From: Blautia sp.
GTDB taxonomy: Bacteria; Bacillota; Clostridia; Lachnospirales; Lachnospiraceae
Direction: 5' to 3'
Assembly: GCA_021772055.1 (NCBI GenBank)
Contig: JAETNR010000041.1
Coordinates: forward strand, 1 to 43,268
DNA length: 43,268 nt
Under the pieces are notes generated by a model. It saw only the letters and a list, made by a program, of their open reading frames with translations. It was not told the DNA's origin and searched no databases. Positions 8,236 through 16,001 of the stretch are shown here, one piece after another; position 1 is the first letter of the stretch, and each line of letters begins with the position of its first letter. Made by a program: the position numbers and the translations under genes.

Positions 8236-9841
8236 GGCAGCGGCGTCGCTGCTGTTATCGGCATTGTTGTTCTGTATGCCCATTGGGGCGCTTATGGCGA
8301 ACAGCGGGAATACGGTAGACGCTTATGCGGAGGAAAGCAGCACCGGAGGGGAAACAGAGGAAAGCACCGGAACAGAGGGCAGCGGAGAAGCGGAGGAAAG
8401 CACTGAAACAGAACCCGGTGACAGCGGCGGCGAATCAGAAGGAGAAACGGAGGGCGGAACGGTATCGGGAAATGAAATTCCAAAGCCGGAATGTACCTGT
8501 AAAGAAAAATGCATACAGTATTCTTATGATAAGGATTGTGAGGTCTGCAAGGAGGATTACACCCAATGCGAATATGTGAACCCGAATGTAAAAATCACAA
8601 TCTCCACTCCGTCCGGCTGGCACAATGACACCACAAAGGTACATATCTCCATAGAAGATGTGGCACATTCCGGCAATTTTACCATAAAGACGGTGCAGGC
8701 AAAAATCGCACAGAATGGGAGCTGGACGGACATTACAGAGGATATGTATGTGGAGATTTCGGAAAATACCACCGTCTATGTGCTTGTGACAGACCAGAGG
8801 GGCAAAACCTATGAGAAAAACCGCTACATTAAGTGTTTTGATTTCACGAAGCCTACCTTAAACGCTGCGGTCAGTGACGGTCTGTTAAGCGTACAGGCGC
8901 ATGATACAGATTCCGGCATCAAGGCGGTGTATGTGAACGGGTATGAGTTTGCGGAGCTTACAAACGGCGTCTTAAATATCCGCCTGCAGCAGTTTGACGC
9001 AGGGTATCAGTATTTTACCATTTCCGCTATGGACAACGCCGGGAATATGTCAGAGGTCTATAAAACAGCCAACCCGTATTACACCGATCCGGAAAAGGAG
9101 GACAGCAGTGAGAAGAACCCGGCAGAGCAGCTTCCGGTCAATGCACAGGCAACCAAGCCTTCCTCTGCTACCGCACAGGTAACGGAGCATACCAAAACGG
9201 ACAGTGACGGGAACACCGTATCAGAATTAAGCCCGGCGGAACAGAAAAAACAGGCAATGGCGGAAGCGGCTGCATCAGAGAAAAAGGAAGGATCCGGGGA
9301 GAAGGAAAAAAGCGAAACCGGGAAGGAATTTTATACAATCCAGACCGCATCGGAAAAAGTGTTCTACCTTATCATTGACCGGGACGGGGAGGAAGAAATG
9401 GTGTACTTCCTGACGGAAGTTACGGAAAATGACCTGTTAAACGTGACAGCAAACAACAGTGAAACCTTACCGAAAAATTCCGCTGCGCTGGAGTCTGCAA
9501 TCCCTGTGACGGAGGGCGCACTGCCCAATAATAACGGGGAGCAGGGAACAGAAGAGGAACCTGCGGAAGAGCCAACAGAGAGTGGGGAGGAAGAAAGCAC
9601 TGAAGAACCTGAACCGGAGCCGGAGAAAACAGAAGAAAACCCGATGGCAACCTATATCATTCTTGGGATTGTGGCAGCCGCAGCCATTGGCGGCGGTTAC
9701 TATTTCAAGGTAGTCCGGAAAAAGAAAGAGGAATTTCTTGACGAGGACGATGATGAGGAGGACGAGGAAGAAGAATACGACGATGAGGAAGAAGAAAAGG
9801 ACAGTGAAGATGATTTCTTTGACGATAACGGGGAGGAGTAG
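8213..9841 (+). CDS. CD1107-like (DUF4366) secreted, membrane-anchored surface protein
   Basis: This 542-residue protein has an N-terminal signal peptide (lysines, then AAASLLLSALLFCMPIGALM, ending near ANSGNTVDAYA). A Glu/Ser/Gly-rich stalk, a cysteine cluster at about residues 92-120, Ig-like repeats around 130-290, another acidic low-complexity region and a C-terminal helix (about 477-500) follow. The final tail is an extreme run of Asp/Glu. The pattern fits the DUF4366/CD1107 family of ICE surface proteins. It probably faces outward and may contact the wall or recipient; the acidic tail would be cytoplasmic. No catalytic motif is seen. Confidence 0.85.
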   Translation: MKKKLSVRAAASLLLSALLFCMPIGALMANSGNTVDAYAEESSTGGETEESTGTEGSGEAEESTETEPGDSGGESEGETEGGTVSGNEIPKPECTCKEKCIQYSYDKDCEVCKEDYTQCEYVNPNVKITISTPSGWHNDTTKVHISIEDVAHSGNFTIKTVQAKIAQNGSWTDITEDMYVEISENTTVYVLVTDQRGKTYEKNRYIKCFDFTKPTLNAAVSDGLLSVQAHDTDSGIKAVYVNGYEFAELTNGVLNIRLQQFDAGYQYFTISAMDNAGNMSEVYKTANPYYTDPEKEDSSEKNPAEQLPVNAQATKPSSATAQVTEHTKTDSDGNTVSELSPAEQKKQAMAEAAASEKKEGSGEKEKSETGKEFYTIQTASEKVFYLIIDRDGEEEMVYFLTEVTENDLLNVTANNSETLPKNSAALESAIPVTEGALPNNNGEQGTEEEPAEEPTESGEEESTEEPEPEPEKTEENPMATYIILGIVAAAAIGGGYYFKVVRKKKEEFLDEDDDEEDEEEEYDDEEEEKDSEDDFFDDNGEE

Positions 9842-9849
9842 CCTGCTGT

Positions 9850-10422
9850 ATGGGAAAGAAGAAATACGGGGTAATTCTGGCAGATCCGCCCTGGCATTAT
9901 AAAGTATATTCCCAAAAAGGTGCGGGAAGAAGCGCAGAGAGCCACTATCCCACCATGAATATCGAAGATATTAAGGCACTTCCGGTATCTGATATTGCAG
10001 ATAAGGACTGTGCCTTATTCCTTTGGGTGACATTCCCCTGCCTCTTGGAAGGTCTGGAAGTGATAAAGGCATGGGGATTTGCCTATAAGACAGTGGCATT
10101 TGTGTGGGTAAAACAGAATAAAAAGAGTGAATCGCTTTTTTGGGGCATGGGATACTGGACACGCAGCAACGTGGAGCTTTGCATACTGGCAACAAGGGGC
10201 AGACCGAAGCGTGTCCATGCAGGAGTGCATCAGGTGGTTGTGTCGCATATCGAGGAACACAGCCGGAAACCAGCGGAAGTCCATGAGCGCATTAAGCGGC
10301 TCATGGGCGGTGTACCCAAAATCGAGCTTTTTGCCCGGAGAAAAACGGACGGGTTTGATGTATGGGGAAATGAAGTGGAAAGTGACATTGATTTGACAGG
10401 AGGAAAAGAAAAATGCAGTTAG
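9850..10422 (+). CDS. MT-A70 family adenine methyltransferase
   Basis: This 190-residue enzyme carries the DPPW catalytic motif at residues 12-15 (VILADPPWHYK) and downstream MT-A70 signatures (CALFLWVT, WVKQNKKSESLFWGMGYWTRSN, RPKRVHAGVHQVV). MT-A70 enzymes transfer methyl from S-adenosylmethionine to adenine N6. In ICEs and phages they are usually orphan DNA methylases thought to protect the element from host restriction. No restriction endonuclease lies nearby, consistent with an anti-restriction role. The gene overlaps the topoisomerase start by 10 bases. Confidence 0.9.
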   Translation: MGKKKYGVILADPPWHYKVYSQKGAGRSAESHYPTMNIEDIKALPVSDIADKDCALFLWVTFPCLLEGLEVIKAWGFAYKTVAFVWVKQNKKSESLFWGMGYWTRSNVELCILATRGRPKRVHAGVHQVVVSHIEEHSRKPAEVHERIKRLMGGVPKIELFARRKTDGFDVWGNEVESDIDLTGGKEKCS

Positions 10423-12518
10423 TGATAGCAGAAAAACCGAGCGTTGCAAGGAGCATCGCAGAAGTAATCGGGGCAGCGGAAATCAGTGATGGATATATGG
10501 AAGGGAACGGTTATCTTGTGAGCTGGTGCGTGGGGCATCTGGTGGAACTGGCACAGCCGGAAAGCTATGGGGAACAGTGGAAGAAATGGACATATGAGAG
10601 CCTTCCCGTAAAGCCGGAGAACTGGCAGTATGAGGTCAAGCCGGACACGAAGGCGCAGTATGATATGCTTTGCCAGTTGATGCACAGGGAAGATGTGAAA
10701 GCTGTGATTTGTGCGACAGACGCAGGGCGTGAGGGGGAGCTTATCTTCCGTCTGGTGTATGAAATGGCGAGGTGTGACAAACCGATTAAACGCCTGTGGA
10801 TTTCCTCAATGGAGGAAAGCGCAATCCGGGAAGGCTTTGAGAATTTGCAGCCGGGAAGTGATTACGATAACCTGTACCATTCCGCACTGTGCAGGCAGGA
10901 AGCAGACTGGCTTGTGGGCATCAACGGTACAAGGCTGTTTACAGTGCTGTATGGTGGCAAAGTCTTAAAAGTAGGCAGGGTGCAGACACCGACGCTTGCA
11001 ATGCTGGTGGATAGGGAAACCAAAATCATGAATTTCCAGAAGGAAAAATATTACATGGCGCATATCCTGATGGATGGGATGGATGCCGCCACCGGGCGCA
11101 TTGATGATAAAAAGAAAGCAGATGAAATTGTGGGAGCTTGCCGGAACGGACAGGCTCTTGTCACATCTGTTTTAAAGGAAGAAAAAACCGTTGCGCCGCC
11201 GAAGCTCTATGACCTTACCACGCTCCAGCGTGATGCGAACCGCCTGTTTGGGTTTACCGCAAAGCAGACCTTAGAGTACACACAGAGCCTTTATGAGAAA
11301 AAGTTAGCCACATATCCGAGGACGGACAGCCAGTTCTTATCCGATGATATGGGACAGACCGCAGAGGGTGTAATCGAAGCGGTGTTCCGTTCCCTGATGT
11401 TTGAGGAAAATAAGGCTTCCAGACCGGATATAAAGGGGGTTTTGAACAGCAGGAAAGTGACAGACCACCACGCCATTATCCCCACAATGGAGATTGCGAA
11501 GGCTGACCTTGCGGCACTGCCGGAAACGGAGCGTAAAATCTTATCTCTGGTTGCGAACCGCCTTTTATGTGCCACTGGGGAGAAGCATTTATATGAAACA
11601 GTCAAGGCAGAGTTTTCCTGTAACGGACACACATTTACTGTTTCCGGGAAGTCTGTCACGCATAACGGGTGGAAGTCTTTTGAAGATGCCTTTAAGCGTT
11701 CTTTTAAAATCTCCGGGAATCAGGAGGAAGAAAAAGAGGAAAAGAAGCTGCCGGAACTGTCGGAGGGACAGGCATTTGACGGTGTGCAGACGAAAATCAG
11801 CGAGCATTTCACTTCCCCGCCGAAGCACTTTACAGAAGATTTATTATTATCGGCAATGGAACGTGCCGGGGCGGAAGATATGGGAGATGATGTGGAGCGG
11901 AAAGGTTTGGGTACGCCTGCGACAAGGGCGGACATCATTGAAAAGCTGGTAAAGGACGGTTTTGTAAAGCGTGAGAAAAAACAGATCATACCCACCGAGG
12001 ACGGATTGAAGCTGATTACAGTCCTGCCGGATGTTGTGAAATCCCCGAAACTTACTGCTGATTGGGAAAATGCCCTGACACTGGTAGCAAAAGGGGAGCT
12101 TCCAATGGAGGACTTTATGGCGGATATTGAAAACATGGTGTCGGAGCTGATACACACCTACCATGAGGTCAGTGACGAGCAGAAAAAGATGTTCGCACAG
12201 GGACAGGAAATACTTGGAACGTGCCCGAACTGCGGCGGTCAGGTGGTAAAGGGAAAATACGGTGCATACTGCACGAATAAATGCGGCATGAATGTGAGCC
12301 GGGTTATGGGCGTTTCGCTTACCGATGCACAGGTAAAGGATATGCTTGCCGGAAAGAAAATCCTATTGAAAGGATTAAAGAGCAAGGCAGGTAAGACTTA
12401 CGATGCCTATATTATTCCGAGTGGAACAGAGGAATACCGCTACACCAAAGACGGGGAAGAAAAAAGCGGGGTACAGTTTAAATTTGTCATGGAATTTCCC
12501 AAGAAGAAAAAGAGATAG
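10413..12518 (+). CDS. topB: DNA topoisomerase III, ICE type
   Basis: This 701-residue type IA topoisomerase starts with MQLVIAEKPSVARSIAEVIG (Toprim strand). It has the acidic Toprim motif ATDAGREGELIFR near residue 101 and the active tyrosine Y301 in ATYPRTDSQFLS. The C-terminal part has a small CPNCGG...YCTNKCG zinc-ribbon-like segment. Type IA enzymes pass single strands and decatenate replication intermediates. ICE-borne copies are thought to assist conjugative DNA processing. It starts inside the MT-A70 gene, so the two are one operon. The length is normal for element-encoded TopB. Confidence 0.95.
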   Translation: MQLVIAEKPSVARSIAEVIGAAEISDGYMEGNGYLVSWCVGHLVELAQPESYGEQWKKWTYESLPVKPENWQYEVKPDTKAQYDMLCQLMHREDVKAVICATDAGREGELIFRLVYEMARCDKPIKRLWISSMEESAIREGFENLQPGSDYDNLYHSALCRQEADWLVGINGTRLFTVLYGGKVLKVGRVQTPTLAMLVDRETKIMNFQKEKYYMAHILMDGMDAATGRIDDKKKADEIVGACRNGQALVTSVLKEEKTVAPPKLYDLTTLQRDANRLFGFTAKQTLEYTQSLYEKKLATYPRTDSQFLSDDMGQTAEGVIEAVFRSLMFEENKASRPDIKGVLNSRKVTDHHAIIPTMEIAKADLAALPETERKILSLVANRLLCATGEKHLYETVKAEFSCNGHTFTVSGKSVTHNGWKSFEDAFKRSFKISGNQEEEKEEKKLPELSEGQAFDGVQTKISEHFTSPPKHFTEDLLLSAMERAGAEDMGDDVERKGLGTPATRADIIEKLVKDGFVKREKKQIIPTEDGLKLITVLPDVVKSPKLTADWENALTLVAKGELPMEDFMADIENMVSELIHTYHEVSDEQKKMFAQGQEILGTCPNCGGQVVKGKYGAYCTNKCGMNVSRVMGVSLTDAQVKDMLAGKKILLKGLKSKAGKTYDAYIIPSGTEEYRYTKDGEEKSGVQFKFVMEFPKKKKR

Positions 12519-12531
12519 GGAAGGTGATAGA

Positions 12532-13296
12532 TTGAACGTATTTCCAGAGGAAAACAGAATAGAAAAGAATCAGGTTTATGAAGCGGACTGTGTGGATGTA
12601 TTAAAACGCCTTCACTCTGAAAGCGTGGATTTAATCATTGCAGATCCGCCTTATTACCACATGAGAGGGGAGTTTGATTTTGTCTTTCAGTCTGTGCAGG
12701 AATATCTGGACTGGTGTTCCGTATGGGCGGCGGAGTGCTGCCGGATTTTGAAACCGACTGGGGCGTTTTATTGCTGGGGAAGCAGCCAGATGATAGATAA
12801 ACTTTCTGTCAGTGTTTTGGATAAATTGGAGTGGATTAAGAGAAACCTGATTGTCTGGAATTATGGAACAGGGCGTCCGGGAAAAGCAATATACCGGAAT
12901 GAAGCGGACTTTTTATGGTATTACAGCAAGCCCTTCCATGAGATCAGGCATGACGAAATCCGTATTCCATACCATGCCGGAGGGGAGAAGGACAAGAGGA
13001 AAAATCCAAAAGGAAAATCCTGCGGAAATGTGTGGGAGTATCCGAGGGTTATGCCCAATTATAAAGAATCAACCGGACACCCTACACAAAAACCGGAAAA
13101 ACTGGCGGAAAGAATTATTCTTGCAAGCAGTATGCCTGATGATTTGGTTTTTATTCCGTTTGCAGGATCAGGCAGCGAGATAGTCCAATGTATGAAGCAT
13201 GGGAGGAACTTTATAGCAACAGAGATCAATACATCTTATGTCCGAGATATTATTCTGCCCAGGATAGACATAACTGGCAAAATGCTTAGAAAATAG
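12532..13296 (+). CDS. Site-specific DNA methyltransferase, DPPY type (N4/N6)
   Basis: This 254-residue methylase has motif IV IADPPYYH at residues 36-43 and, near the C-terminus, GHPTQKPEKLAERI followed by motif I VFIPFAGSGSE at about residue 205. Catalytic motif first and SAM-binding motif last is the beta-class order of N6-adenine/N4-cytosine DNA methylases. The TTG at 12532 is chosen: GGGAAGGTG precedes it, and the start gives MNVFPEENRIEKNQVYEADC, a normal opening. The upstream in-frame ATG at 12403 lies inside topB. It is the second orphan methylase in this stretch, again suggesting protection from restriction during transfer. Confidence 0.9.
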   Translation: MNVFPEENRIEKNQVYEADCVDVLKRLHSESVDLIIADPPYYHMRGEFDFVFQSVQEYLDWCSVWAAECCRILKPTGAFYCWGSSQMIDKLSVSVLDKLEWIKRNLIVWNYGTGRPGKAIYRNEADFLWYYSKPFHEIRHDEIRIPYHAGGEKDKRKNPKGKSCGNVWEYPRVMPNYKESTGHPTQKPEKLAERIILASSMPDDLVFIPFAGSGSEIVQCMKHGRNFIATEINTSYVRDIILPRIDITGKMLRK

Positions 13297-13308
13297 GAGG
13301 AAAAGGAT

Positions 13309-13644
13309 ATGTTTACAACAGGCGATAAGTTATTAAATATGATGAAAGAGGAAGAAATCGGTATTATGGAGCTTTCCAGAATGTCAGGAGTGCCGGAGAG
13401 GACAATCATGGATATTCTGGCGGGCATCAGGGAGCCGGAGCTTGGCGTGGTATGCAGGATTGCGGACGGGCTTGGCATCTGTGTCCATGAGCTTCGTGCT
13501 GATGAGGAACAGTATACCATATCTGTTCAGAAGAATACCCTTGCAAAGCTGATTGTAGTCAGTGAGATTAACGGTGTGGAATTGGAGGAATTGATACATA
13601 CCATTCTGGAAAAAGGCATTGAGGAACGTGGGTTCTATGAGTAA
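13309..13644 (+). CDS. Small helix-turn-helix regulator (XRE-like)
   Basis: This 111-residue protein has an N-terminal HTH (EEIGIMELSRMSGVPERTIMDILAGIREPELGVVCRIADGLGI) of the lambda-repressor/XRE type. A short C-terminal part (AKLIVVSEINGVELEELIHTILEKGIEERG) may dimerise. It follows the methylase by 12 bases with an AGGAGGAAAAGG site, as the last gene of the transfer/DNA-processing operon before the A+T-rich insert. It may regulate element genes; the target cannot be read from sequence. Confidence 0.82.
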   Translation: MFTTGDKLLNMMKEEEIGIMELSRMSGVPERTIMDILAGIREPELGVVCRIADGLGICVHELRADEEQYTISVQKNTLAKLIVVSEINGVELEELIHTILEKGIEERGFYE

Positions 13645-13770
13645 TATTTTATAAAAAATACCCTCTGAGACAGAATGCAGTTATTTTCAATCCAGATGAG
13701 TGGACATCTTATTCTTTTGGAATTATATAGCGTCTTATTTATGGTATTTTATGATATTTTATAAAAAGTA

Positions 13771-13816
13771 TTGACAAATATTATAAGATGGAATAAAATA
13801 ACCATAACATATTCCA
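13771..13816 (+). promoter_or_regulatory. Promoter and possible operator of the DUF4258/Zn-finger/ImmA module
   Basis: TTGACA (13771-13776), a 17-base spacer and TAAAAT (13794-13799) make a strong housekeeping-type promoter. The inverted repeat TGGAATA (13789-13795) / TATTCCA (13810-13816) overlaps the -10 and start site and is a good candidate operator for autoregulation. An identical 14-base A+T-rich sequence (ATATTTTATAAAAA) occurs at 13644-13657 and again at 13754-13767, just before the -35. Confidence 0.72.
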
Positions 13817-13837
13817 TAAAGGAGGGGTGTGAAATGA

Positions 13838-14155
13838 ATGAGTAAAGAGGAGATATTTGTTAGAAGTGCGTGCGAGAGAGGATTTTTGTTCTTTTCTGAT
13901 CATGCATATGAAAAGATGAGAAAACTAAAGATATCACAAAGTCAAGTTGTAAATTGTATAAAAAATGGTATCCTAGTAGAACAGCAAAGCGGATATGACA
14001 ATGAAGATCCAAGAATGGTTTTTTATAATGGTCATGAAAATAGTTTTTACGTTGTTGTAACAGTGGCATCAATGGATCACTTAGTTATAACTGTTTGTCA
14101 AACGGATTTCACAAAATGGAAGAAAAAAGGAGATGGAATAGAACGAATTAAATGA
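13838..14155 (+). CDS. DUF4258 protein, probable toxin-like partner of a TA pair
   Basis: This 105-residue protein has the DUF4258 pattern: FSDHAYEKMRKLKISQSQVVNCIKNG (His and Met-Arg/Lys core), a middle YDNEDPRMVFYNG, then FYVVVTVASMDHLVITVCQTDFTKW. The family resembles RelE/MqsR-like small RNase toxins in size and in its common pairing with YgiT/MqsA-type zinc-finger proteins. The next gene here is exactly that, supporting a toxin-antitoxin role. The ATG at 13838 follows AAAGGAGGGG; another ATG four bases upstream stops at once. Base composition is much more A+T-rich than the surrounding ICE, so it was acquired separately. Toxicity is inferred, not shown. Confidence 0.75.
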   Translation: MSKEEIFVRSACERGFLFFSDHAYEKMRKLKISQSQVVNCIKNGILVEQQSGYDNEDPRMVFYNGHENSFYVVVTVASMDHLVITVCQTDFTKWKKKGDGIERIK

Positions 14156-14172
14156 TACTTGACTTAATATTG

Positions 14173-14228
14173 AAAGGAGGTTAGTACAGCCTCTATATGT
14201 GGATAGGGGCTGTACTTATAAATTAATG
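14173..14228 (+). promoter_or_regulatory. Shine-Dalgarno separated from its start codon by a hairpin
   Basis: A strong AAAGGAGG site (14173-14180) lies too far from the antitoxin-like ATG at 14226. Between them GTACAGCC (14184-14191) pairs with GGCTGTAC (14208-14215), with two further inner pairs. Folding would leave about 13 unpaired bases between site and start, close enough for initiation. The hairpin may therefore set how much of this protein is made. The GTG at 14199 lies in the loop and is a less likely start. Confidence 0.5.
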
Positions 14229-14684
14229 AATAAAATATGTTATAAATGCCATGGAAAAATGATAGAGAGAGAAATAGAGATTACTTCAGGATGGGGTGAA
14301 TATGAATTAGAAATAAAGGGAGTGAAGGCATTTGTATGTGAGGAATGCGGAGCGATTTCTTTACGAGCAGAAGAAGTAAAAATGATAGAAGATATATCAA
14401 GAGGTTTTGCGGAGCGTCCAGAAAATGAAAGACCGGACTATTTGAATGTAGAAGAAACAGCAGATTTATTAAGGGTTTCTACACAAACAGTATATAATAT
14501 GATTAAAAGTGGACGTTTAAAAGGAACTAAATTTGGTAGGGAATGGAGGTTTTTAAGAAAAAATATTGAGAGTTTAATTCAACCACAACATGCAATTGCT
14601 GCTAGAAACACATCAACTCAAAATTATGAAGAAGATAGTTCTATTTTAAATGAAATTCGAAAGAAGCGAAATACTCATGAATAA
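14226..14684 (+). CDS. MqsA/YgiT-type zinc-finger protein with excisionase-type HTH (antitoxin-like)
   Basis: This 152-residue protein has an N-terminal YgiT/MqsA-type zinc finger (C5, C8, C38, C41: CYKC...CEEC) joined to an HTH_17/excisionase-like DNA-binding domain at residues 71-118 (YLNVEETADLLRVSTQTVYN, KFGREWRFLR). Classic MqsA has the same zinc finger but an XRE-type HTH, so this is a swapped architecture. It follows the DUF4258 gene and overlaps the ImmA-like gene by 8 bases. The likely role is antitoxin and autorepressor: the zinc finger binds the toxin and the HTH binds the inverted repeat at 13789-13816. This is inference from family and arrangement. Confidence 0.78.
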   Translation: MNKICYKCHGKMIEREIEITSGWGEYELEIKGVKAFVCEECGAISLRAEEVKMIEDISRGFAERPENERPDYLNVEETADLLRVSTQTVYNMIKSGRLKGTKFGREWRFLRKNIESLIQPQHAIAARNTSTQNYEEDSSILNEIRKKRNTHE

Positions 14685-15417
14685 AATTCAAGTTTTAGCA
14701 AAAGAAATAAAGCAAATTTTTTCTCCCCAAATAATAACAGATGTATACAGCATATGTAAACAATTGGGGATTGATATTGTAGAGGCACCTATAAAGGCGG
14801 ATGCATATTTGAAATGTGAAGATGGAAGTAGTTATATTGTTTTAAAAGAGTCACTTAACGTTAATAGAAAAAAATTTACAATCGCACATGAATTAGGTCA
14901 TTTTTATATTCCATGGCATTCGGAATTAATGTTTGGATGCGATATTAAAGAAATGGATTTTAAAAATGACTATGTGCCAAGAGAAAAAGAAGCTAATATG
15001 TTTGCGGCAGAGCTTTTAATGCCAATAGAGGAATTTAAAAACTTTTTTTCAGGAAAAATAAATTATACTATGGTATCTGGATTAGCAAATATATTTGATG
15101 TTTCTTTTCAAGCAGCACTAAATAGATGTATTGACTTGGCGAATGAAGATTGTATTGCAATTTGTAGCATTAACAGATGCGTTAAATGGTTTAAATCAAC
15201 AGAAGACTTTCCGCTATTTATTAACAGGAAGAAAGTGAGTGAACTATCGGGTGCTGATGAATTATTTGATTTGCAATTGTTTCAAGTAAAAACAATTCAG
15301 GAACCAGGATATGTGTGGTTTTCCAATGCAGATGATATAGATATAGAGGAAGAAAGTGTATTATTTCCCACTTATAATGAGGTCATATCCATAATTCATT
15401 TGAAAAATGAATTATGA
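14677..15417 (+). CDS. ImmA/IrrE family zinc metalloprotease
   Basis: This 246-residue protein has the gluzincin motif HELGH at residues 71-75 (FTIAHELGHFYIPWH) and the downstream EKEANMFAAELLMP segment with the third zinc ligand, as in ImmA and IrrE. These proteases cleave a DNA-bound repressor: ImmA of ICEBs1 cuts ImmR, and IrrE cuts DdrO. The ATG at 14677 overlaps the end of the zinc-finger/HTH gene, so that DNA-binding protein is the obvious candidate substrate. The C-terminal 100 residues have no motif I recognise and may be a sensor region. The A+T-rich composition is shared with the two preceding genes. Confidence 0.85.
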   Translation: MNKIQVLAKEIKQIFSPQIITDVYSICKQLGIDIVEAPIKADAYLKCEDGSSYIVLKESLNVNRKKFTIAHELGHFYIPWHSELMFGCDIKEMDFKNDYVPREKEANMFAAELLMPIEEFKNFFSGKINYTMVSGLANIFDVSFQAALNRCIDLANEDCIAICSINRCVKWFKSTEDFPLFINRKKVSELSGADELFDLQLFQVKTIQEPGYVWFSNADDIDIEEESVLFPTYNEVISIIHLKNEL

Positions 15418-15422
15418 ATAAA

Positions 15423-15454
15423 AAGCGGCATCGCTTTGCAGAGCAATACCGCTT
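15423..15454 (+). terminator. Hairpin after the ImmA-like gene
   Basis: AAGCGG/CCGCTT forms the base and GCT/AGC an inner pair of a hairpin starting a few bases after the protease stop codon. There is no T-run, so it is probably an mRNA 3' structure or weak terminator. Confidence 0.4.
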
Positions 15455-15567
15455 ATCATCGGATACGCAGTTGGTATTCCGAATCTTGATAACACAAATA
15501 GATTATAGCGAAAGTAGGCTTCTATTTCAAGATAAAATTTCCAACTGAGAAAGGTGTGGTTTTGAAA

Positions 15568-15693
15568 ATGCGAAAGACAGTTAGAGTAAATGTGACTGCA
15601 AAACCGATTTCTAACAGAAGTGTAAGAGTAAAAACTTCTGTGAGTAGCGGTGGAGTGACCAGAACAAAAACACAGACAGTTAGAGTAAAATAG
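15568..15693 (+). CDS. Tiny basic protein (41 residues), unknown function
   Basis: This 41-residue protein rich in Lys, Arg, Thr, Val and Ser begins MRKTVRVNVTAKPISNRSVR and ends TRTKTQTVRVK. It carries no acidic residue, so net charge is strongly positive, suggesting nucleic-acid binding. Its first and last parts come from an exact 16-base direct repeat (AGACAGTTAGAGTAAA at 15575-15590 and 15674-15689), which encodes TVRV at both ends. An in-frame TTG at 15562 is better spaced from GAGAAAGG and could add two residues. The stop is 12 bases before the next start, whose ribosome site TAGGAGG overlaps it. I do not recognise the family with confidence. Confidence 0.6.
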   Translation: MRKTVRVNVTAKPISNRSVRVKTSVSSGGVTRTKTQTVRVK

Positions 15694-15705
15694 GAGGTTA
15701 TTATC

Positions 15706-15882
15706 ATGGCAACGAACAAACCAATAGGCGATAATGCCAGAGTGGGAGCAGTTAGAGGAAGGTCACAAGTTTTTAATCCGGTCACTGGATTGTGGACAAA
15801 ACGTGACACACAAACAGGGAGATTTATGAATGTAAAAACATCTGACAATACACCTTTTAAAGGGGTAAGAAAAGAAAAATAA
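15706..15882 (+). CDS. Small basic protein (58 residues) of the NPxTxxWxKRDxxTGRF type
   Basis: This 58-residue basic protein begins MATNKPIGDNARVGAVRGRS, followed by FNPVTGLWTKRDTQTGRF, and ends TPFKGVRKEK. The pattern of NP..G.W.KRD..TGRF..K....PFKGVR looks like a conserved small-protein family that I recall from varied bacteria without a known function. The strong AGGAGG site and the operon position 12 bases after the 41-residue gene support a real gene. A clear terminator follows. Possibilities are a nucleic-acid-binding accessory of the upstream module or an independent micro-cargo. Confidence 0.65.
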   Translation: MATNKPIGDNARVGAVRGRSQVFNPVTGLWTKRDTQTGRFMNVKTSDNTPFKGVRKEK

Positions 15883-15894
15883 TAAAGTGTATTC

Positions 15895-15924
15895 AAAAAT
15901 GGCGAAGGAAACTTCGCCATTTTT
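15895..15924 (+). terminator. Intrinsic terminator ending the A+T-rich module
   Basis: AAAAAT-GGCGAAG-GAAA-CTTCGCC-ATTTTT: a perfect 7-bp G+C stem with a GAAA tetraloop, flanked by A-run and T-run, able to act in both directions. It separates the inserted module from the giant helicase gene. Confidence 0.85.
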
Positions 15925-15950
15925 CATAAATATAAAGGAGCAGATAAAAA

Positions 15951-16001
15951 TTGAATAAAGTTTACCGTCACTGGTGGCAATGGCTTATGAATGAACCATA
16001 G
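15951..16001 (+). CDS. Trp-rich leader peptide MNKVYRHWWQWLMNEP
   Basis: A 16-codon reading frame starts at TTG 15951, ten bases after AAAGGAG, and ends at TAG 15999-16001. It contains three tryptophan codons within four (W-W-Q-W). These codons lie in the 5' arm of the terminator at 15973-16012, and the stop codon lies in the 3' arm. This is the arrangement of a ribosome-controlled attenuator, where ribosome position decides whether the terminator can fold. Whether the signal is tryptophan supply or slowed translation, for example by an antibiotic, cannot be told from sequence. Confidence 0.55.
   Translation: MNKVYRHWWQWLMNEP

Noticed and set aside
9850..13296. Restriction-modification system
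   Set aside because: Two methylases but no endonuclease or specificity gene; orphan protective methylation is the simpler reading.
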